From NCBI GenBank assembly GCA_946894095.1, contig OX335653.1:8437001-8501000 (forward strand): 64,000 nt of DNA, in the 5' to 3' direction. The notes under the pieces were generated by a model, which was not told the DNA's origin, ran no database searches, and worked only from the letters and a program-made list of their open reading frames with translations. Positions 43,196-55,395 of this stretch are shown here, one piece after another. This DNA comes from Incurvaria masculella (lineage: Eukaryota; Arthropoda; Insecta; Lepidoptera; Incurvariidae). The position numbers were made by a program, and so were the translations under genes. Numbering within the stretch: the first letter of the stretch is position 1; the number at the start of each line of letters is the position of its first letter.

Positions 43196-45180
43196 CCGAG
43201 GCAATCTTTAAAATACCATTTTTCTTTTACAGAACGCAAAATCACCTAAAATTATAAGATCTTTTAATTAATTGCCACTCCAGTTCCCAACTATTACCAT
43301 ATTATCTTTATATTTAAAAATCCTGTGTGTGTGTGCTCACAATTGTTCTCTGCCTTAACGGCTTGCCCGATTCGGACTGTTCTTAGATATACATAGTTGG
43401 ACCTGGTAGACGGCTCTTATGTTATGATCCAGATTTCAGACCCCGTGAATAACAAGCCCTCGAAAGTTTCTGATCAAATTTAACAAGTCCAACACGTTTA
43501 TAATTTCCATAACGAAACTTACACAAGGGGACCCGGAAACCTTAGCTGAGTACTCGTAACATGGAAATAAATAAACGTTTATACTTTCTTAGCATTTCTA
43601 ATTTAATATGATATAACTATACATAGAATCAGAACACGTTAACGAAATAAATAAAGCTGCAAAAAACTACTTAATAAAAATGCTACACCTAAGTTCGATG
43701 CTACGTCGTAAATTTGGAAATATTATCTTTAACAAAATATACCTTTTTACGGTCACAGGTCAGAGCTTTTAGGTAAGGACACTGGCTGGGTCCACGAAAG
43801 TAAAATCAACACGGCAAGGCCAACAGGTTTTTTCGTTGGGCGTTGTTATAATCAATGTATACTTTTTTCGCCGGATATTGAACAAATGTATCATAATTGT
43901 CGAGATTGGGGATTGAATTGGGGAAATCTATTATTTTAAAACTATCGCCAAATTTCTTAAACTAATTTTTTGGACACGAAGTATTTCTTTAGCAACTTTA
44001 GCCTGGCTACAACTTAAAAACGTAATATATTGAATTCATCATTGGAGTTTTTTTAGTCAGATTTCGCCAATTTTGAAACACACTGGTTTGCTCTTACTAT
44101 GTCCATTTGACTAAAAACCTTTAAATTTTGTACAGAGTTAGATACACGGGAATAATTTAAAATCAAATATGAATTCCGGAATTAATTTTAAATCAATTTA
44201 ATCAAACTTGGCACCCACTACGTTATCAATTATTTTATCGTCGAGACTGACTATACTTTGCAGTACTTTACCCATTAATACGTCTAGTAAAATGCATCTT
44301 TAAATAGTACTGTATTTTGGAAAGGTTTTAGGACATATGGTATACGTAAAAGTACCTATCTAACTTATACTGAACCGGTTGCAAATTGAAATACGACACT
44401 GGAATGCTCGCATCGTCGATAAAGTTTTTCTATTTCTAAATGGTCTCTTCCGAAGTCATTGAACTAATAATGGGTTCTTGAGAATTTGATTAAATGTCTC
44501 GCAGTCTTTAGCAAATTTTCAAACCTTTGTTATTAGGTTTAAAGAAGGTTTTAAATTATCAAAATGTAATGTGAGTCTTACCACACTTTAAAAATGGAAA
44601 GAGTTTTTAAATAAGTCTGTCTTTTTAATATGTTAATCTGCTTTATGGGTAAATGAGCCTTATCATTTAAGCGAAAATCGTTACAGGCTATGCTAGTCAT
44701 CTGACAAGTGTCTGCAAGCAAAGACACCCATATAAACATAAGGCGCCGTCTTCACTTGAGCATATGATTTAATTCAGTTCGCTAATTTTGCTTTGGAATA
44801 AATAATTTCACGGCTACCAACGGTTTTACGGACTCATTATGAATGTCAAAATTTCAAAAAAATCTAACATATTTTCTGAATATAAATACAAAAGCATTTT
44901 CGGCCATTACGGCTATACGGATTATTGTATATTTGGTGTGTGCCTAGAAATTTTGATATACCCCTATTTTCACCGCCTTCAGTTAACTTAAATCCGATAA
45001 GTAACGTTCGGTTATATGGCATATTTACATGGTGTAATATCCAGCATCAGATATTGATAGACTAAAGAATAAACCCCTAAAATGTATGTAAATGGAAACT
45101 GTGGTCTTTAAATAACTTCTAAACGATGTACTTTGACATGGAGATTAAAATTATCGGATACTTAAGAATCCAACTTAAGG
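43196..45180. other. AT-rich non-coding stretch
   Basis: Two kilobases without a supportable gene, repeat or motif cluster. Confidence 0.5.
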
Positions 45181-45525
45181 GCGTGATATGAGCGGATTCC
45201 ATTCAGTTCGATGAGGGCGTAAGTAAAAAGACATTTAAATTTGTAAAGTTAATAAGTAAAAGGTAATAAAGGTAAGTTCAAGAAATTAGACAATAAAAAA
45301 ATGTTAATAAGTAAGACTACTCTGTAGTAGGACTCCGATGCTTCGATTGCTTAAATGCGGCAAATGTGCAAGAATATAAAAAAGTCTTGTTCAAATACAT
45401 CAAATTGATACATTTATCTTTCATCTTGTTGAAATTTCAAAATCAGTTATAGTTATATTTAAATTAATAAAATGTGGTTTCACTTACGGAACTGGATGCA
45501 GTCAGGTGTTCTAACGCCTTTAAAT
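45181..45525 (+). mobile_element. GGGCGTAAGT TIR element, copy 2 (uninterrupted)
   Basis: It starts GGCGTGATATGAGCGG, CATTCAGTTCGATGAGGGCG, TAAGTAAAAAG. It ends GTGGTTTCACTTACGGAACT, with imperfect inverted ends. It gives the unbroken reference for the split copy at 40628-41640. Confidence 0.6.
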
Positions 45526-45639
45526 AGGTTTTTTTTCATTTATAAATTAGTTAGCTGTGTAAAACACGCTAGTTCATTATTTTTTTGTTGTAAAATATTG
45601 TTCCAGTTACGCACATACCGTCACCACAATATGTAACGC

Positions 45640-45840
45640 TTACGATTTTATCGAAGAGCAGCAACAGTAGCAACGGTGTGCTCCCATGAGGACGCGGCAT
45701 TAGGAGCGAGTGGGGTATGTCCGCTAGCGCGAGGAGCGGCGTATGACTTAATACTTGGCGGCTGCGGCGGGCGAGCTCATTGAAAGTCAATGCGATACTC
45801 CTGCGCCGCACCGCGACCACTCGGACACACTTGTCCTCTG
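45640..45840. promoter_or_regulatory. CpG-rich island
   Basis: GC-rich: GAGGACGCGGCATTAGG, GCGGCTGCGGCGGGCGAGC, CGCCGCACCGCGACC. A 91-codon minus-strand ATG frame (45569-45844) opens across it. With no homology and Leu runs from CAG repeats, I treat it as composition. Confidence 0.3.
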
Positions 45841-45940
45841 CCAAAGGCGATATTTCACATCACGAGATCTAGTTTAAACTCCTGCAAATGCTTTGGGATT
45901 AGTGTGGGAAGCGTTTGAGAAAAAAAATACGTTTTTGTTA

Positions 45941-46270
45941 TGTTACTGGACATGGATGGCTAATACCAAACTGGCCGTCAGATATTAGCCTAATACACCA
46001 CATGGGAACCAGGTGCCATGCCAGGATCTTCCTTACATTGCTTGGCTACATTGAACTGGCTGGAAAACACTGACAATATTCATTGTCGCTTCAACCGTTG
46101 TTCATTCAATGCGATGATACCAAACCCGGGGGAGTAAGTAAGGACGGGGCCTACAGTTCCACGTGGAATCCGAACCACGGCCAGGCTCAACGGTTGAAAA
46201 TGGTCACCGTCCGTGGCCGGGCACCAAGCTTATCGAATCGCAAGGCGTCGCACACTGAGCCACCGAGGCT
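45941..46270 (-). mobile_element. 5S-headed SINE family, diverged near-full copy C
   Basis: On the minus strand: a TGGCTCAGTG A-box-like word, a diverged 5S-like region, GGTGACCATTTTCAACCG, a B-box GGTTCGGATTCC (46165-46176) and the standard body to GTCCAGTAACA. The 5S blocks are more decayed than in copies A and B, while the tRNA-like A and B words are kept. The 105-codon frame at 46083-46400 is not a gene. Confidence 0.8.
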
Positions 46271-46479
46271 ACCATATGGATGTCATTTGGAAATTGTAAA
46301 AAAATTCAACGCAGCGATTACCAAGATCATTCTATTTTGGTTACGGCACTTAAAAATAATTAATTTGGTCCCACTTCCTTTCTTACAGTACATGCTTTAA
46401 GAAGCGACTAAGGAATTCTTCATTCGTTTGAAAATCCATGTAAAATTGTATAGTTACCTTTCTCAATTACTTACCCGAA

Positions 46480-46600
46480 TGAACGATTGTCGAAGCGATT
46501 CATTAAGTTTAATGTAACCGTACAATATAAGTAAGGTGTATTGGCCTAATATTTTGACAATAAGTCTGGTATCGACTGTCCATGTCCAGTTACAAAAATC
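46480..46600 (+). mobile_element. SINE body, highly diverged fragment
   Basis: ATGAACGATTGTCGAAGCG then AATGTAACCGTACAATATAA and TGTCCATGTCCAGTTACA mark a deleted, old copy of the shared SINE body. Confidence 0.6.
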
Positions 46601-47545
46601 GGTTATACAAAACAGACATTTAATATCGGCTCCCTACGTTAACACAAAATGTTTGCACCAAAAAAACACATTTTATCTTTCTGTTCACATATAATGATGT
46701 CTTCAGAGGAGCCGTAAGTGTGAATGAGTTCTTCCTCAGGGCCATCTGACTGGTAATTGACCTTTTTTTTATACGTTTTCCTTCGAAAACTACGCGCCAG
46801 TGTACAAAATCCTACACACCAAATAGATGATGGAGAGATATTAATTCCCACCGGCGAGTAAAGTTTAAATACTTCAACACAAAATAGTTGTGGTAGTGAA
46901 CATTTGAATTACAATCGTGACTTAGGTTCGTTAAGCTCTTCATAAGCTCACGCCCATACATTTTGAAGGAGAGATGCGCATCCATAAATCACGGTGCTGT
47001 CTGTATTTCCATAATAAGAATATTTAAAGGCACGAATGCAATGGTAATTGTACCATATTGTTGTTGCGGTTACTAAGCTTCTAAATTGGAATTGTTTAGT
47101 TGACATCCCGAGGCAAATTGAGAGAGTTTATTAAATGCTGTCTTAAATTTGCCACAATTATTATTGTTCAATGCGTAACGTAGGTAACGGCAGAGAAAAT
47201 ACAAAATAAAAAACATTTTTTAAAATTATAAATGGGGCCTTATTGCATAAGAAATTTTTATAGAAATATTTTGGTCGTCTAAGGAAGGACAACATATAGT
47301 AGACACAATTTAAAAAAAATATATCATTAACCTTCAAAAACGAAATTATTGGGAAAACGGTATACATATCGTAAAGGATAAAAACATTCACAATTTTAAG
47401 TGAAAAAAATTAAGGATGACTCAAGTATCTTCAGATAGTAAATTGAAATTGGTGGATTCGGAACAGAGATGTATTTGAAAGTCACAATGGCTTGCAAATA
47501 GTTAGGTCGAAAATATGTGCACCACGTGTTTTTTTAGATAACGAA
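46601..47545. other. AT-rich non-coding stretch
   Basis: Nothing that I can support; short minus-strand frames are AT-rich. Confidence 0.5.
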
Positions 47546-48015
47546 AATTTTATGTTTCATGCATCGCACCTCCGCAAACTCCGTAACAACCAGCTGTGAT
47601 GCCAGAAATGCAAGTGCAACCCCAAAGCAATCACTTATTAATATGTAGTTCGTGATCTAAATGAGCAAGTCGAAAAATCTCTTCTCCGAATTATTGACGA
47701 CTTTAATATCAACCATCATCTCATGCACAATTAAAATCACGTACCGCGAGTCCACAAGGAACCGTGTGTCGGCCGCGAGCTCCCGGCCGAAAAGTCGCCA
47801 TAATTGTTGAGCAAACTGTTCTCTTAATGTCTTCATCAATAACGTATAATGAATGGGCGATCGCGTCGGGCTACAAGGCGAAATTACGGAGCAGACGCTG
47901 CATTTGTAAACGCTCTCCAGAATCGCGCTGTAATCATTGCACAAATTATAAGCCTGTGGCCACATGGCCGCGCGAGACCGCTCGTAACAGTACGCGCAAA
48001 CTGCTTTCTTTGAGC
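47546..48015. promoter_or_regulatory. Long candidate enhancer/CNE
   Basis: About 450 bp of balanced composition with frames open on both strands. It contains GCCATAATTGTTGAGC, AACGTATAATGAATGG, GCGATCGCGTCGGGC, GCTGTAATCATTGCAC and AATTATAAGCC, ending in CATGGCCGCGCGAG. Alternating homeodomain words and CpG blocks resemble developmental enhancers. No coding signal recognised. Confidence 0.35.
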
Positions 48016-49396
48016 TGACATTTTATTAAAGAAAAAAATTCGATATTGTTTTTATTCAAAGCCCTTTATAACCTAACATGACATATATTACATAATGCAT
48101 GTCGTTCTATACTTAACTAATAATAAAAACAAAAATACGAAGACGTGTTTAGTTAGATTACACTTGATATTTAATGCATTAAAATAAATTAAAATGAACC
48201 TTATGAATCTTGTGTAAATACTGCAAAAGATAGCTTTGTTTTAGTATAAATTATGTATACTTCATATAACTGCGCGTTTTAACAATTACATTCTTTTACA
48301 TATATACTGAATCCAAGCTCTTACCCCTCATTAGTTGACAATTGTGTTTTTACTAACATAATGAAGTCTTGTTTGTGTTATAAACTGACATTCTGGCTGG
48401 GAAAATGCCTCCCCCATTTTTCCACTTATCCTTACCTTGGGTGAGTTGTGAGTTTGAACGACACGTAAGAACACGTAATAACTGCACAGGACGCCATTTA
48501 GTGCAACTAAAACGTGGTTACGCTGCTGCTATATACAGATGAGTTTCGGTTGCCATACCCACATAGCCTTACTTATAAACAATTCCAATTCCACCGCTTT
48601 ATCTCGGAATAGTTACGCGAGGCTTTACAACGGTATTAGCTGAAAAAATGTATGACTAACAAATCCATAATAGTAAAGGAATAGTTAAACCTGCGTTACA
48701 CCAACAATTTATCTCACTGGCGTATACTTGCATGCCAATAGACCTCGGATCACTAGAATACCGGCACCTATACTGTTTTGTTTATTGCTATTACTTTTGG
48801 AGGAAGCGATAAAACAATTATTTGCTATTTCCATGGTGGTAACCTATAAACATCGAACCAGCTGTGGATTTATATTTTTAATTATGCAATATTTGTTATG
48901 TTTCCACATTACTTTACATTACTTCTAAACGCATTAATTACATGCATGTATGTACAAGCGAATAAAATAAACTAATTCAATTTATTAAAATTTAAGAAAA
49001 ATATTTTCTCAAACAGCGAACGACTCAATGTTGTATCTTGTTAGAGAACACCCTGTCCAAGTATCCGAGCCTTGAGTAAGTAAGCCCGAAGAAGCCTCGT
49101 GTGTGTATGAGTAGGTGTTGGGCGGATATTTTTGAATTGAGCTGTGTTTCATTCGTTTTGTTCGCGTCGAGCCGGTTCCAGAGAATAAATGATTATTAAA
49201 TCATATGAGGATTTTAATTGATTCCAATCAATTTCATATTTTTCATTCTATCCATCTTGATTTGTGTAGATGTGGTCTGGTAACGGATTCCAAAAATTTT
49301 AATATAAAACCGGTTATTTTCACGTTACATGGTAATGAACACGTAGCAATAGCAAAGATTATTAACTTACAAAAGGTGAATTTTGAGGTGCGAGGA
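48016..49396. other. AT-rich non-coding stretch
   Basis: No gene or repeat that I can support. Confidence 0.5.
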
Positions 49397-49411
49397 GGGG
49401 GGGGGGGGGGG
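49397..49411 (+). repeat. G15 homopolymer
   Basis: An uninterrupted run of 15 G. Prone to slippage and assembly error; it inflates a Gly-rich tail of a chance frame. Confidence 0.9.
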
Positions 49412-49439
49412 TGAACACCTGCGGCAATAGTAAGATGTA

Positions 49440-49671
49440 CAGTCAACCAAAGGTTAAAGGATACACTTCCGGTTAAACGTAAAAATGAATGTTGTTTAAA
49501 TAAAACCTCTGGTTCAATTATGTTAGGGTTTTACTTACTCAGTAGCTAGTAGACATACTCACTATCTTTGATTCTATACTCAACACTATAATTGTTTCCA
49601 AAAGTCAAAGTATTTCGACTGTTCATCTTTTCATTAAACCGGATGTGTATCCTAAACTCTTTGTTCGACTG
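49440..49671. mobile_element. Tc1/mariner-type MITE
   Basis: CAGTCAACCAAAGGTTAAAG and the reverse complement of CTTTGTTCGACTG form TIRs that continue through GGATACAC and CCGGTT for about 55 bp. Both ends are flanked by TA (49438-49439, 49672-49673). CAGT ends with a TA duplication are typical of Tc1-like elements. It is 232 bp with no transposase. Confidence 0.8.
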
Positions 49672-49676
49672 TACAT

Positions 49677-50190
49677 AGTAGGATTCCATATGTTTAGTAA
49701 ATATGATAATTAATCCTTGATTAATATTTTTGTATGCAGAGTGTCAAATATCTTAATTCGGTTCAAAAAGAAAACATACCGTTGTTCAGAGATAGTGACA
49801 TATAATTAAAAATAAGAATATTGTGATAATTTTGTCAAAACGTTCACAGTATTCGATTATTGATTTAAAGCTACGAGAATTAGATGCGAGACAAAAATAT
49901 TTTTTAAATTATTATACATAAGAGTTTCGTTTCGCATTGGTGTGATTAATCGACTACATTAACTAATAAATCAAAATCTTTTAAATAGGTATTATTACTA
50001 CGATACGGTATTACCTGAAATTATCAACCTTTTTTATTGCAGGTTATATCTCACCGTGTACATTAACAATTCTTTCAAACGTATTTTAGATATTAGATTT
50101 TTTTCTGAAGTCTTCAAACTAAATCGATCGATTTTAATAACCTTAACTTAATCAATTCAAAGTATGAATCTATCGTATGTATATTTATAT
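49677..50190. other. AT-rich non-coding stretch
   Basis: Nothing recognised. Confidence 0.5.
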
Positions 50191-50194
50191 GAGA

Positions 50195-50839
50195 CTAGCT
50201 GCGGTACCCGGCTCCGCTCGGGTTAGTGTCGGCTAAATTATCTCATGGATAAAAAGTAGCCCACATGACTGGTCCAAAATAGGGTCAAACTGGTCCAGGA
50301 CAATTTATCCATGTACCAAATTTAATCAAGATCGTTCGAGCCGAAATAGCATGATTTAATGAGAAACATCCAATAATTCCCATTTAGAGCTTCGTTGACG
50401 TTTGGTGGCTATTTAAAAAAAAACATTTGCCGCGAGAACCTTTCTGCACTTTCACTGCTACATTGCTTACCTAGTAAGTAACGTGTAACGTAGGTAAGTT
50501 TTGCGTGGACTCCAACCCACAGCCAGCCTCAACATCGAAAACAGTAACCCATCTCGAACCTGACTGCTCCCAGAGATGCTATACATTGATAAAATACGCA
50601 TATAAATCAGGTAAGTGGTTCGCATGTTATAAGGCTTTAAGACTCACTACTTACCCTTCTGGTAATGAAGCGTTATATTATGTAATATATAAGTTTTTAG
50701 TAAAATCAGGCTAGACGTAGATACAATGCACATCTAAATCGAGTAATTGGTTCTCAAGGATTTTATTCTATTGGTCGCTCCTCCGGCGATTTAGCGTGAT
50801 GCCAAGTAGTCCTAAAGTTGCAGGAAATACCAAGCCGTA
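50195..50839 (-). mobile_element. Helitron-like ~640-bp element, copy 2
   Basis: Reverse-oriented partner of 20610-21237. The plus strand starts CTAGCTGCGGTACCCGGC, the complement of the hairpin-CTAG terminus, and ends CCAAGCCGTA. The two copies are similar throughout and have the same breakpoints. Confidence 0.65.
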
Positions 50840-51039
50840 CTTCAGTAAAAGTAAGCGCTGCCGCCGCAAAGCCGAGCCGTGCATAGCATTGCAGTTTGTA
50901 TGACAGCCCCATCTTAGCGTAAGCGGAACTGAATTCTATTTAGCCAATCCTAATTCCCGGGTAGTTAAATGTACATGTACTAAGTTTTACAAATCGCTAG
51001 TGCCTTGAAAATTCGCCAAACGGACACCAAACAGTCACG

Positions 51040-51110
51040 ACGTCTGCCCTCCCCCCGCCGCCGCTCCCCGCCACCGCCCCCGGCTCCTCTCCCCCTAGTG
51101 TGAAGTAGCG
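51040..51110. promoter_or_regulatory. C-rich patch
   Basis: A C/CCG-rich run (CCCTCCCCCCGCCGCCGC, CCACCGCCCCCGGC). Composition only. Confidence 0.2.
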
Positions 51111-51345
51111 CTACCGGCATCGTTTTCGCAGCCCCGTGAAAGTTCTGAAGCCCATGGGCACATAAATTGTAGCCTATGTGTTATTCTGATGTATAAGCTA
51201 TATTATTGTAAAGTTTCATTAGAATCCATTCAGTAGTTTTTACGTGAAAGAGTAACAAACATCCATCCATCCATCCATCCATCCATCCATCCATCCATCC
51301 ATTATTACAAACTTTCCCCTTTATAATATTTATTAGATTGGTAAA
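51111..51345 (-). mobile_element. Helitron-like or related repeat remnant with CATC microsatellite
   Basis: The wording GAATCCATTCAGTAGTTTTTACGTGAAAGAGTAACAAACATCC, split by a tetranucleotide array and ending AACTTTCCCCTTTATAATAT, is the inner part of a very common lepidopteran non-autonomous repeat. The terminal hairpin is not preserved. Confidence 0.5.
51260..51302 (+). repeat. (CATC)n microsatellite
   Basis: About 10.5 perfect CATC units inside the repeat remnant. Confidence 0.97.
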
Positions 51346-51526
51346 CTTAATTTACTTCTTTAATTTCTTGAGCGTGTCGAGGCGAAGTACATTACTTCAT
51401 ATAAGTAGCCATATGTAAGGTAGCCGAAGGCTGTTTGTGTCTTCATCAGGGGCGGAGTACAAACTGAGAGGCAATTCATTTTCTGACCATCTAAAGGTTG
51501 AGTTTTCATGGACTGGATTAAGTGAC

Positions 51527-51902
51527 TTTTTTTATGTGACTGGACATGGATGGCTAATACCACAAGTTCTGTCATGGTATTAGCCCAACACACCACATGG
51601 GAACTAGGTGCCGTGCCAGGACCTTCCTTATATTGCACGGCTACATTGAACTGGATGGAAAACACGGACAATTTTCATTGCCGCTTCGACCATCGTTCAT
51701 CCAATGCGATGGTACCAACCCGGGCGGGATAAACCCTACCACCTAGTAAGTAAGGAAGGGGACCTACAGCTTAACGTGAAATCCGAACCACGGCCAGCCT
51801 CTCTCAACGGTCGAATTGGTCACCCATCCAAGACCAGACCGGACCCAGCGTTGCTTAACTTCGGAGAGCGATCGCCGAAGTGTCGCGCCACTGGGCCACT
51901 GA
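51527..51902 (-). mobile_element. 5S-headed SINE, full-length copy B
   Basis: Almost identical to copy A at 36526-36911 but inverted. The 45-nt 5S-like stretch is at 51818-51862 with the same spacing. The oligo-A tail lies at 51527-51533. Only scattered differences are visible by eye, suggesting recent spread. Frames at 51360-51940 are shadows. Confidence 0.9.
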
Positions 51903-53329
51903 ATTTTTTCCACATATATTTCTTCTTTAATTCATCTTGATTCAATATTATCTTGCTATTTAATTCATTTGTTTAATCACCTCCTAAAAATGTATGTAAA
52001 ATTCAAAATAAAATGTAAAATTCAATAATCTATTAACTTTTGCACTAAGAGTTTTTGTTATTGAATTTTAAATGAATAAGAAAAGCGGTCATATGTTAAA
52101 TTTTTTTATTCATTTAAATTTAATATTTTGGAATGGTTTAGTTGGTTATTATATAATAAAAAATTCACATTTTTGTTAATAAGCGATTCAATTGAAACCG
52201 AATGGTATAATAATCGTTGGTGTAATCCAATTTCGTTATTTATTTGAACAGAAATCTTTAAAGAAAAATTAAGCTGATATGACCGAGTAACACTTCGTAA
52301 TCGCTAAACATGATTATGCATCTTATAATATAAATTATAGCTAATAATACTTTTTCATCATTTAGTCTAGAGACATAAGAAAGGTTTTACCAATATGAAT
52401 ATTGACAAATATTATATAGCAGTTCTCGTCAAAGTCAACGCATACAACTTTTTATGGGGACTAGACTTACATAGATGGGTGGTACCTACCTACTCTCAAG
52501 ATATTAGCTCAATACACCTCATGAAAATTAGGTGGATTTAGACGAACGCGTCATTCTTGAGGCAGAAGGAGAAAATTTCAAACTAAATCAAAACTGAATA
52601 AATCAATTAATGACTAAATGCAAAATCACACAATATTAAATCTGTCAACCAATTATAATAAAATAAATCTGATAACATCAAAACTAATTTGGATTTTACG
52701 TGAATTTAACAAAGATATGAACATATCAACTGCGGCTATTGGTTCATTAATTTAAATTTATCTCAATTTTCAATTATTTTTCCCCAAAAAACACACGTAT
52801 GTACATAATTAACTAAAAAAAAAAAGTTTCAATAATAAATTTTACAAGAATCTAGTTTATAAAATTATACATTGCAGCCTATATAAGAACTAAATTCTGT
52901 GTAGTAGGCCGCATAAGGCATAGCACATAAAAGTACATTAAAAAGCAATGGTGAACCAAATAATAATATCCACCAAAAATATGTTAGGTGTGCGTTAGAT
53001 TTTACGCTAATCCGTGGATAATTACTTATAAATTTACTACCCATTTTCAACACCGCCCTGCTAGTGAGTCCCTCCATCCTACCTGATTTCCGGTGTATTT
53101 TCCGAATATCCCATCGTCTTATCCAGCGTTCCATGGTTATTTTTTTCTCATAAATTTATATGCAACTCACTATTTACTCCGTAGTGTGATTAATTCTACA
53201 CTTCATAAGACATACGAGTATCTTGGAGATGAGCTAGTAAGTTACGCCCCATAATAGTTTAGTTCAAAAGGAGGTACTCGGAGCCTCGACGCTTGTAACA
53301 AAACCATTAAACTCACTGACAGAAACACA
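51903..53329. other. AT-rich non-coding stretch
   Basis: No gene. It contains one old SINE-body fragment (52449-52535). The 89-codon minus-strand frame at 52865-53134 is unrecognised. Confidence 0.45.
52449..52535 (-). mobile_element. SINE body, old fragment
   Basis: TTTTATGGGGACTAGAC, then ATTAGCTCAATACACC and TTAGGTGG follow the shared SINE 3' body in reverse with many substitutions. Confidence 0.45.
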
Positions 53330-53575
53330 GCGTGCTGGGATTTAAATGAAGCGACATAAACAGAGAGTTATCTTAACCCCGCATCGATATTAAGGGAGTG
53401 TTAAGCGACAGAATGCGAGTGGAAGAGAAATGTTTTAAAACGGTGTAATTTTTGCTTATCTCGGCATCACGCGCGGATTGCACCATTAAAAATGCCGGCG
53501 GAGTGTTTAACATAGTGAGGCGAGCAGAGAGAACTGGCTAAATTCATCGGTATGGTAAATAAAATACAACAAGTC
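53330..53575. promoter_or_regulatory. Candidate enhancer-like island
   Basis: Mixed composition with GGGATTTAAATGAAGCGACA, TTATCTCGGCATCACGCGCG and CACCATTAAAAATGCCGGCG. No frame. Resembles the other non-coding islands. Confidence 0.25.
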
Positions 53576-53689
53576 AACGTTAAGTGCGTAAAGTAAGTAT
53601 GGGAAGAAACGTTGCAGGGGCAATCGATTTTGATTTAACGATCTGCTTTTTCGAGAAAAATACTGATACTTATAAAATAATGTCATAGC

Positions 53690-54030
53690 CCGTAGTCCGA
53701 GCTGTCGCCTAAATTGGCGTTTAAAGCAAACCGATCGATAGTCGTTTTAAAATGTATGGATACATTAAAGAGGGCGCGCAGTGGGCGATAGGTGAACTAA
53801 CATTTGCGAGTCCGAGTTTGATTTGACAGCTTACTCAACATTACCGTAAATACGTCGACGTTGCCGTTTACGCCGACTCCGTGTCTTCATTCAAATCGGA
53901 AGTCCGAGTTTGACTTTGACAGCTTAAAGAAGTAAAACCATGGAATATCTAGTAAAAACTTGTATGTAGTTTGACGTTTTTACGGAACTTCGAAGTTACG
54001 CAAATGCCAGTTTAGTTGACAACTAGGACT
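53690..54030. mobile_element. MITE with ~55-bp TIRs, copy 2
   Basis: Collinear with 24807-25150: GTAGTCCGAGCTGTCGCCTA, AAACCGATCGATAG, TTTGCGAGTCCGAG, TACGTCGACGTTGCCGTTTA. The right TIR is decayed. Same orientation as copy 1. Confidence 0.75.
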
Positions 54031-54340
54031 AGCAGCTCTGATCTCAAGTCGTCGTGTCAACAGGTTCAAAGTACAGGTAGTTGTAATCCAGATGTCATAA
54101 GCAATGATTCCAATTGTTCGATCATCACCGATTTTACCATAAATATATCTTTCATCCATTTAATTTTACAATCAAGTATTACATATAACACAATCTCTGA
54201 AGCCGACTCCAATATTGTGCTGCACGACCGCAACACGCACAAGTCAGAGTTCTGTAATAAAATTATTTTCCCATAAAATTCAATATAAACACCATGACAT
54301 TCCATAAACTGTGGCGGCACCACGATTCAGCTCATAACGT
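54031..54340. other. Non-coding stretch
   Basis: Opposed 85-86 codon frames are mutual shadows with no homology. Nothing recognised. Confidence 0.4.
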
Positions 54341-54605
54341 CTTCATTAGCCCGGCGGTTCCAGCACGACGAGACCTCCCAATCGCGCGCTCGGGGCCCGC
54401 GCTTGGCACGCCAATTTTCGAGTCGCGTCCCCGATTCGTCGATCGTGGGGGTAATTTTGCGTGGAGCTCCGTCGATTTGTCGGCTCAGCGCTACCCTGCA
54501 ATACAGCGTGCGCGCATCGCGGGTAATTGTCCGCCACGAGCAACAATCGCGGTGCAATTTCGAAATAGCGCACTCAAGTCGAGCACTCACTTATGAGATG
54601 GGTAC
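54341..54605. promoter_or_regulatory. CpG island open in four frames
   Basis: A GC- and CpG-rich block with GCGCGCTCGGGGCCCGCGC, GATTCGTCGATCG, GTCGATTTGTCGGCTCAGCG and TGCGCGCATCGCGGG. Frames of 71-100 codons stay open on both strands, indicating composition. Candidate promoter or enhancer. Confidence 0.3.
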
Positions 54606-55174
54606 AATTGTTGTCTAAAGGGGGATCTGACTTGTTCCTTTCATCGTTCGTTTTCAAGGATTCTTTAAAAAAACCCCATGTAATCGTTTGCAAAGATCGT
54701 CGGCGCTTTCGTTTCGTCGACGATCCAACGGTGTTCTATTTTCAATCGTTTTTAATGAGGTATCACAGAAAAAAAACTGCCATGTCTTTCGCCACGTGGT
54801 AATATCTACTAGGTGTATGGAAGCTATTCGCGAATTCTGGTGGTTTGAGCGATGAGTGAATGAACGTGTCTGCATCAAGCTTCTGAAATGGCAGCAGCCA
54901 AGTCCCTGCCATCCGGCCGCCCAAACCTTCATGCTATGTGGTTTACGAACTGTCCCCATTCGCGATTCAGGACAAAATGCTTGCGAGTCGGTGAATGACA
55001 ATAAAAATTAAATGCCCAATTAAAATAGCAATAAAACACATGTATCTTTTTATTGTATATCAATGCTAGCCCCTTGCTACCTTTGCTCAACACGGAACAG
55101 TGAGCAAATGCAATCATTCAAAGTCCACATTCCAAAAATGTAACCCACCAAAACTCTAGAACATTTTATTTGTA
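54606..55174. other. Non-coding stretch
   Basis: A 115-codon minus-strand frame (54654-55001) suggests repeat-derived sequence, but I cannot assign it to a family. Confidence 0.35.
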
Positions 55175-55395
55175 GGGTCGGTAAACAATGGAATGAAATC
55201 TGAGGTATTTCCATCAAAGAAAAACCTGGGATCCTTCAAACACGGTGTGAAGAAGCACCTGGCTAGCTGGCAGTCTTTTCGCAGAAATCCTCAAATTTCG
55301 AAATCCTATGGTCGCATCGGAGGTCCTGATATAGGTACGCCATGTACCGCGCTTAACGCATGTACCGCTAAAAAAAAGAAAAAAAAACACAATTA
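55175..55395 (+). mobile_element. Non-LTR retrotransposon ORF2 C-terminus
   Basis: VGKQWNEI in one frame, then SEVFPSKKNLGSFKHGVKKH in the next, match the typical WN-LP-x-VFP...LGxFKxxVKKHL tail of insect jockey/CR1-type ORF2 proteins. A frameshift separates the two parts. An A-rich end (55369-55389) follows. A dead 3' fragment. Confidence 0.65.

Noticed and set aside
45569..45844. 91-codon minus-strand ATG frame over a CpG island
   Set aside because: Leu run from trinucleotide sequence and no domain. Openness is explained by GC content.
50505..50714. 69-codon frame conserved between the two Helitron-like copies (also 20735-20944)
   Set aside because: It begins at GTG, not ATG, lies inside a repeat, and its similarity is explained by the shared element.
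51260..51302. CRISPR-like array
   Set aside because: A simple tetranucleotide microsatellite without spacers, and the genome is eukaryotic.
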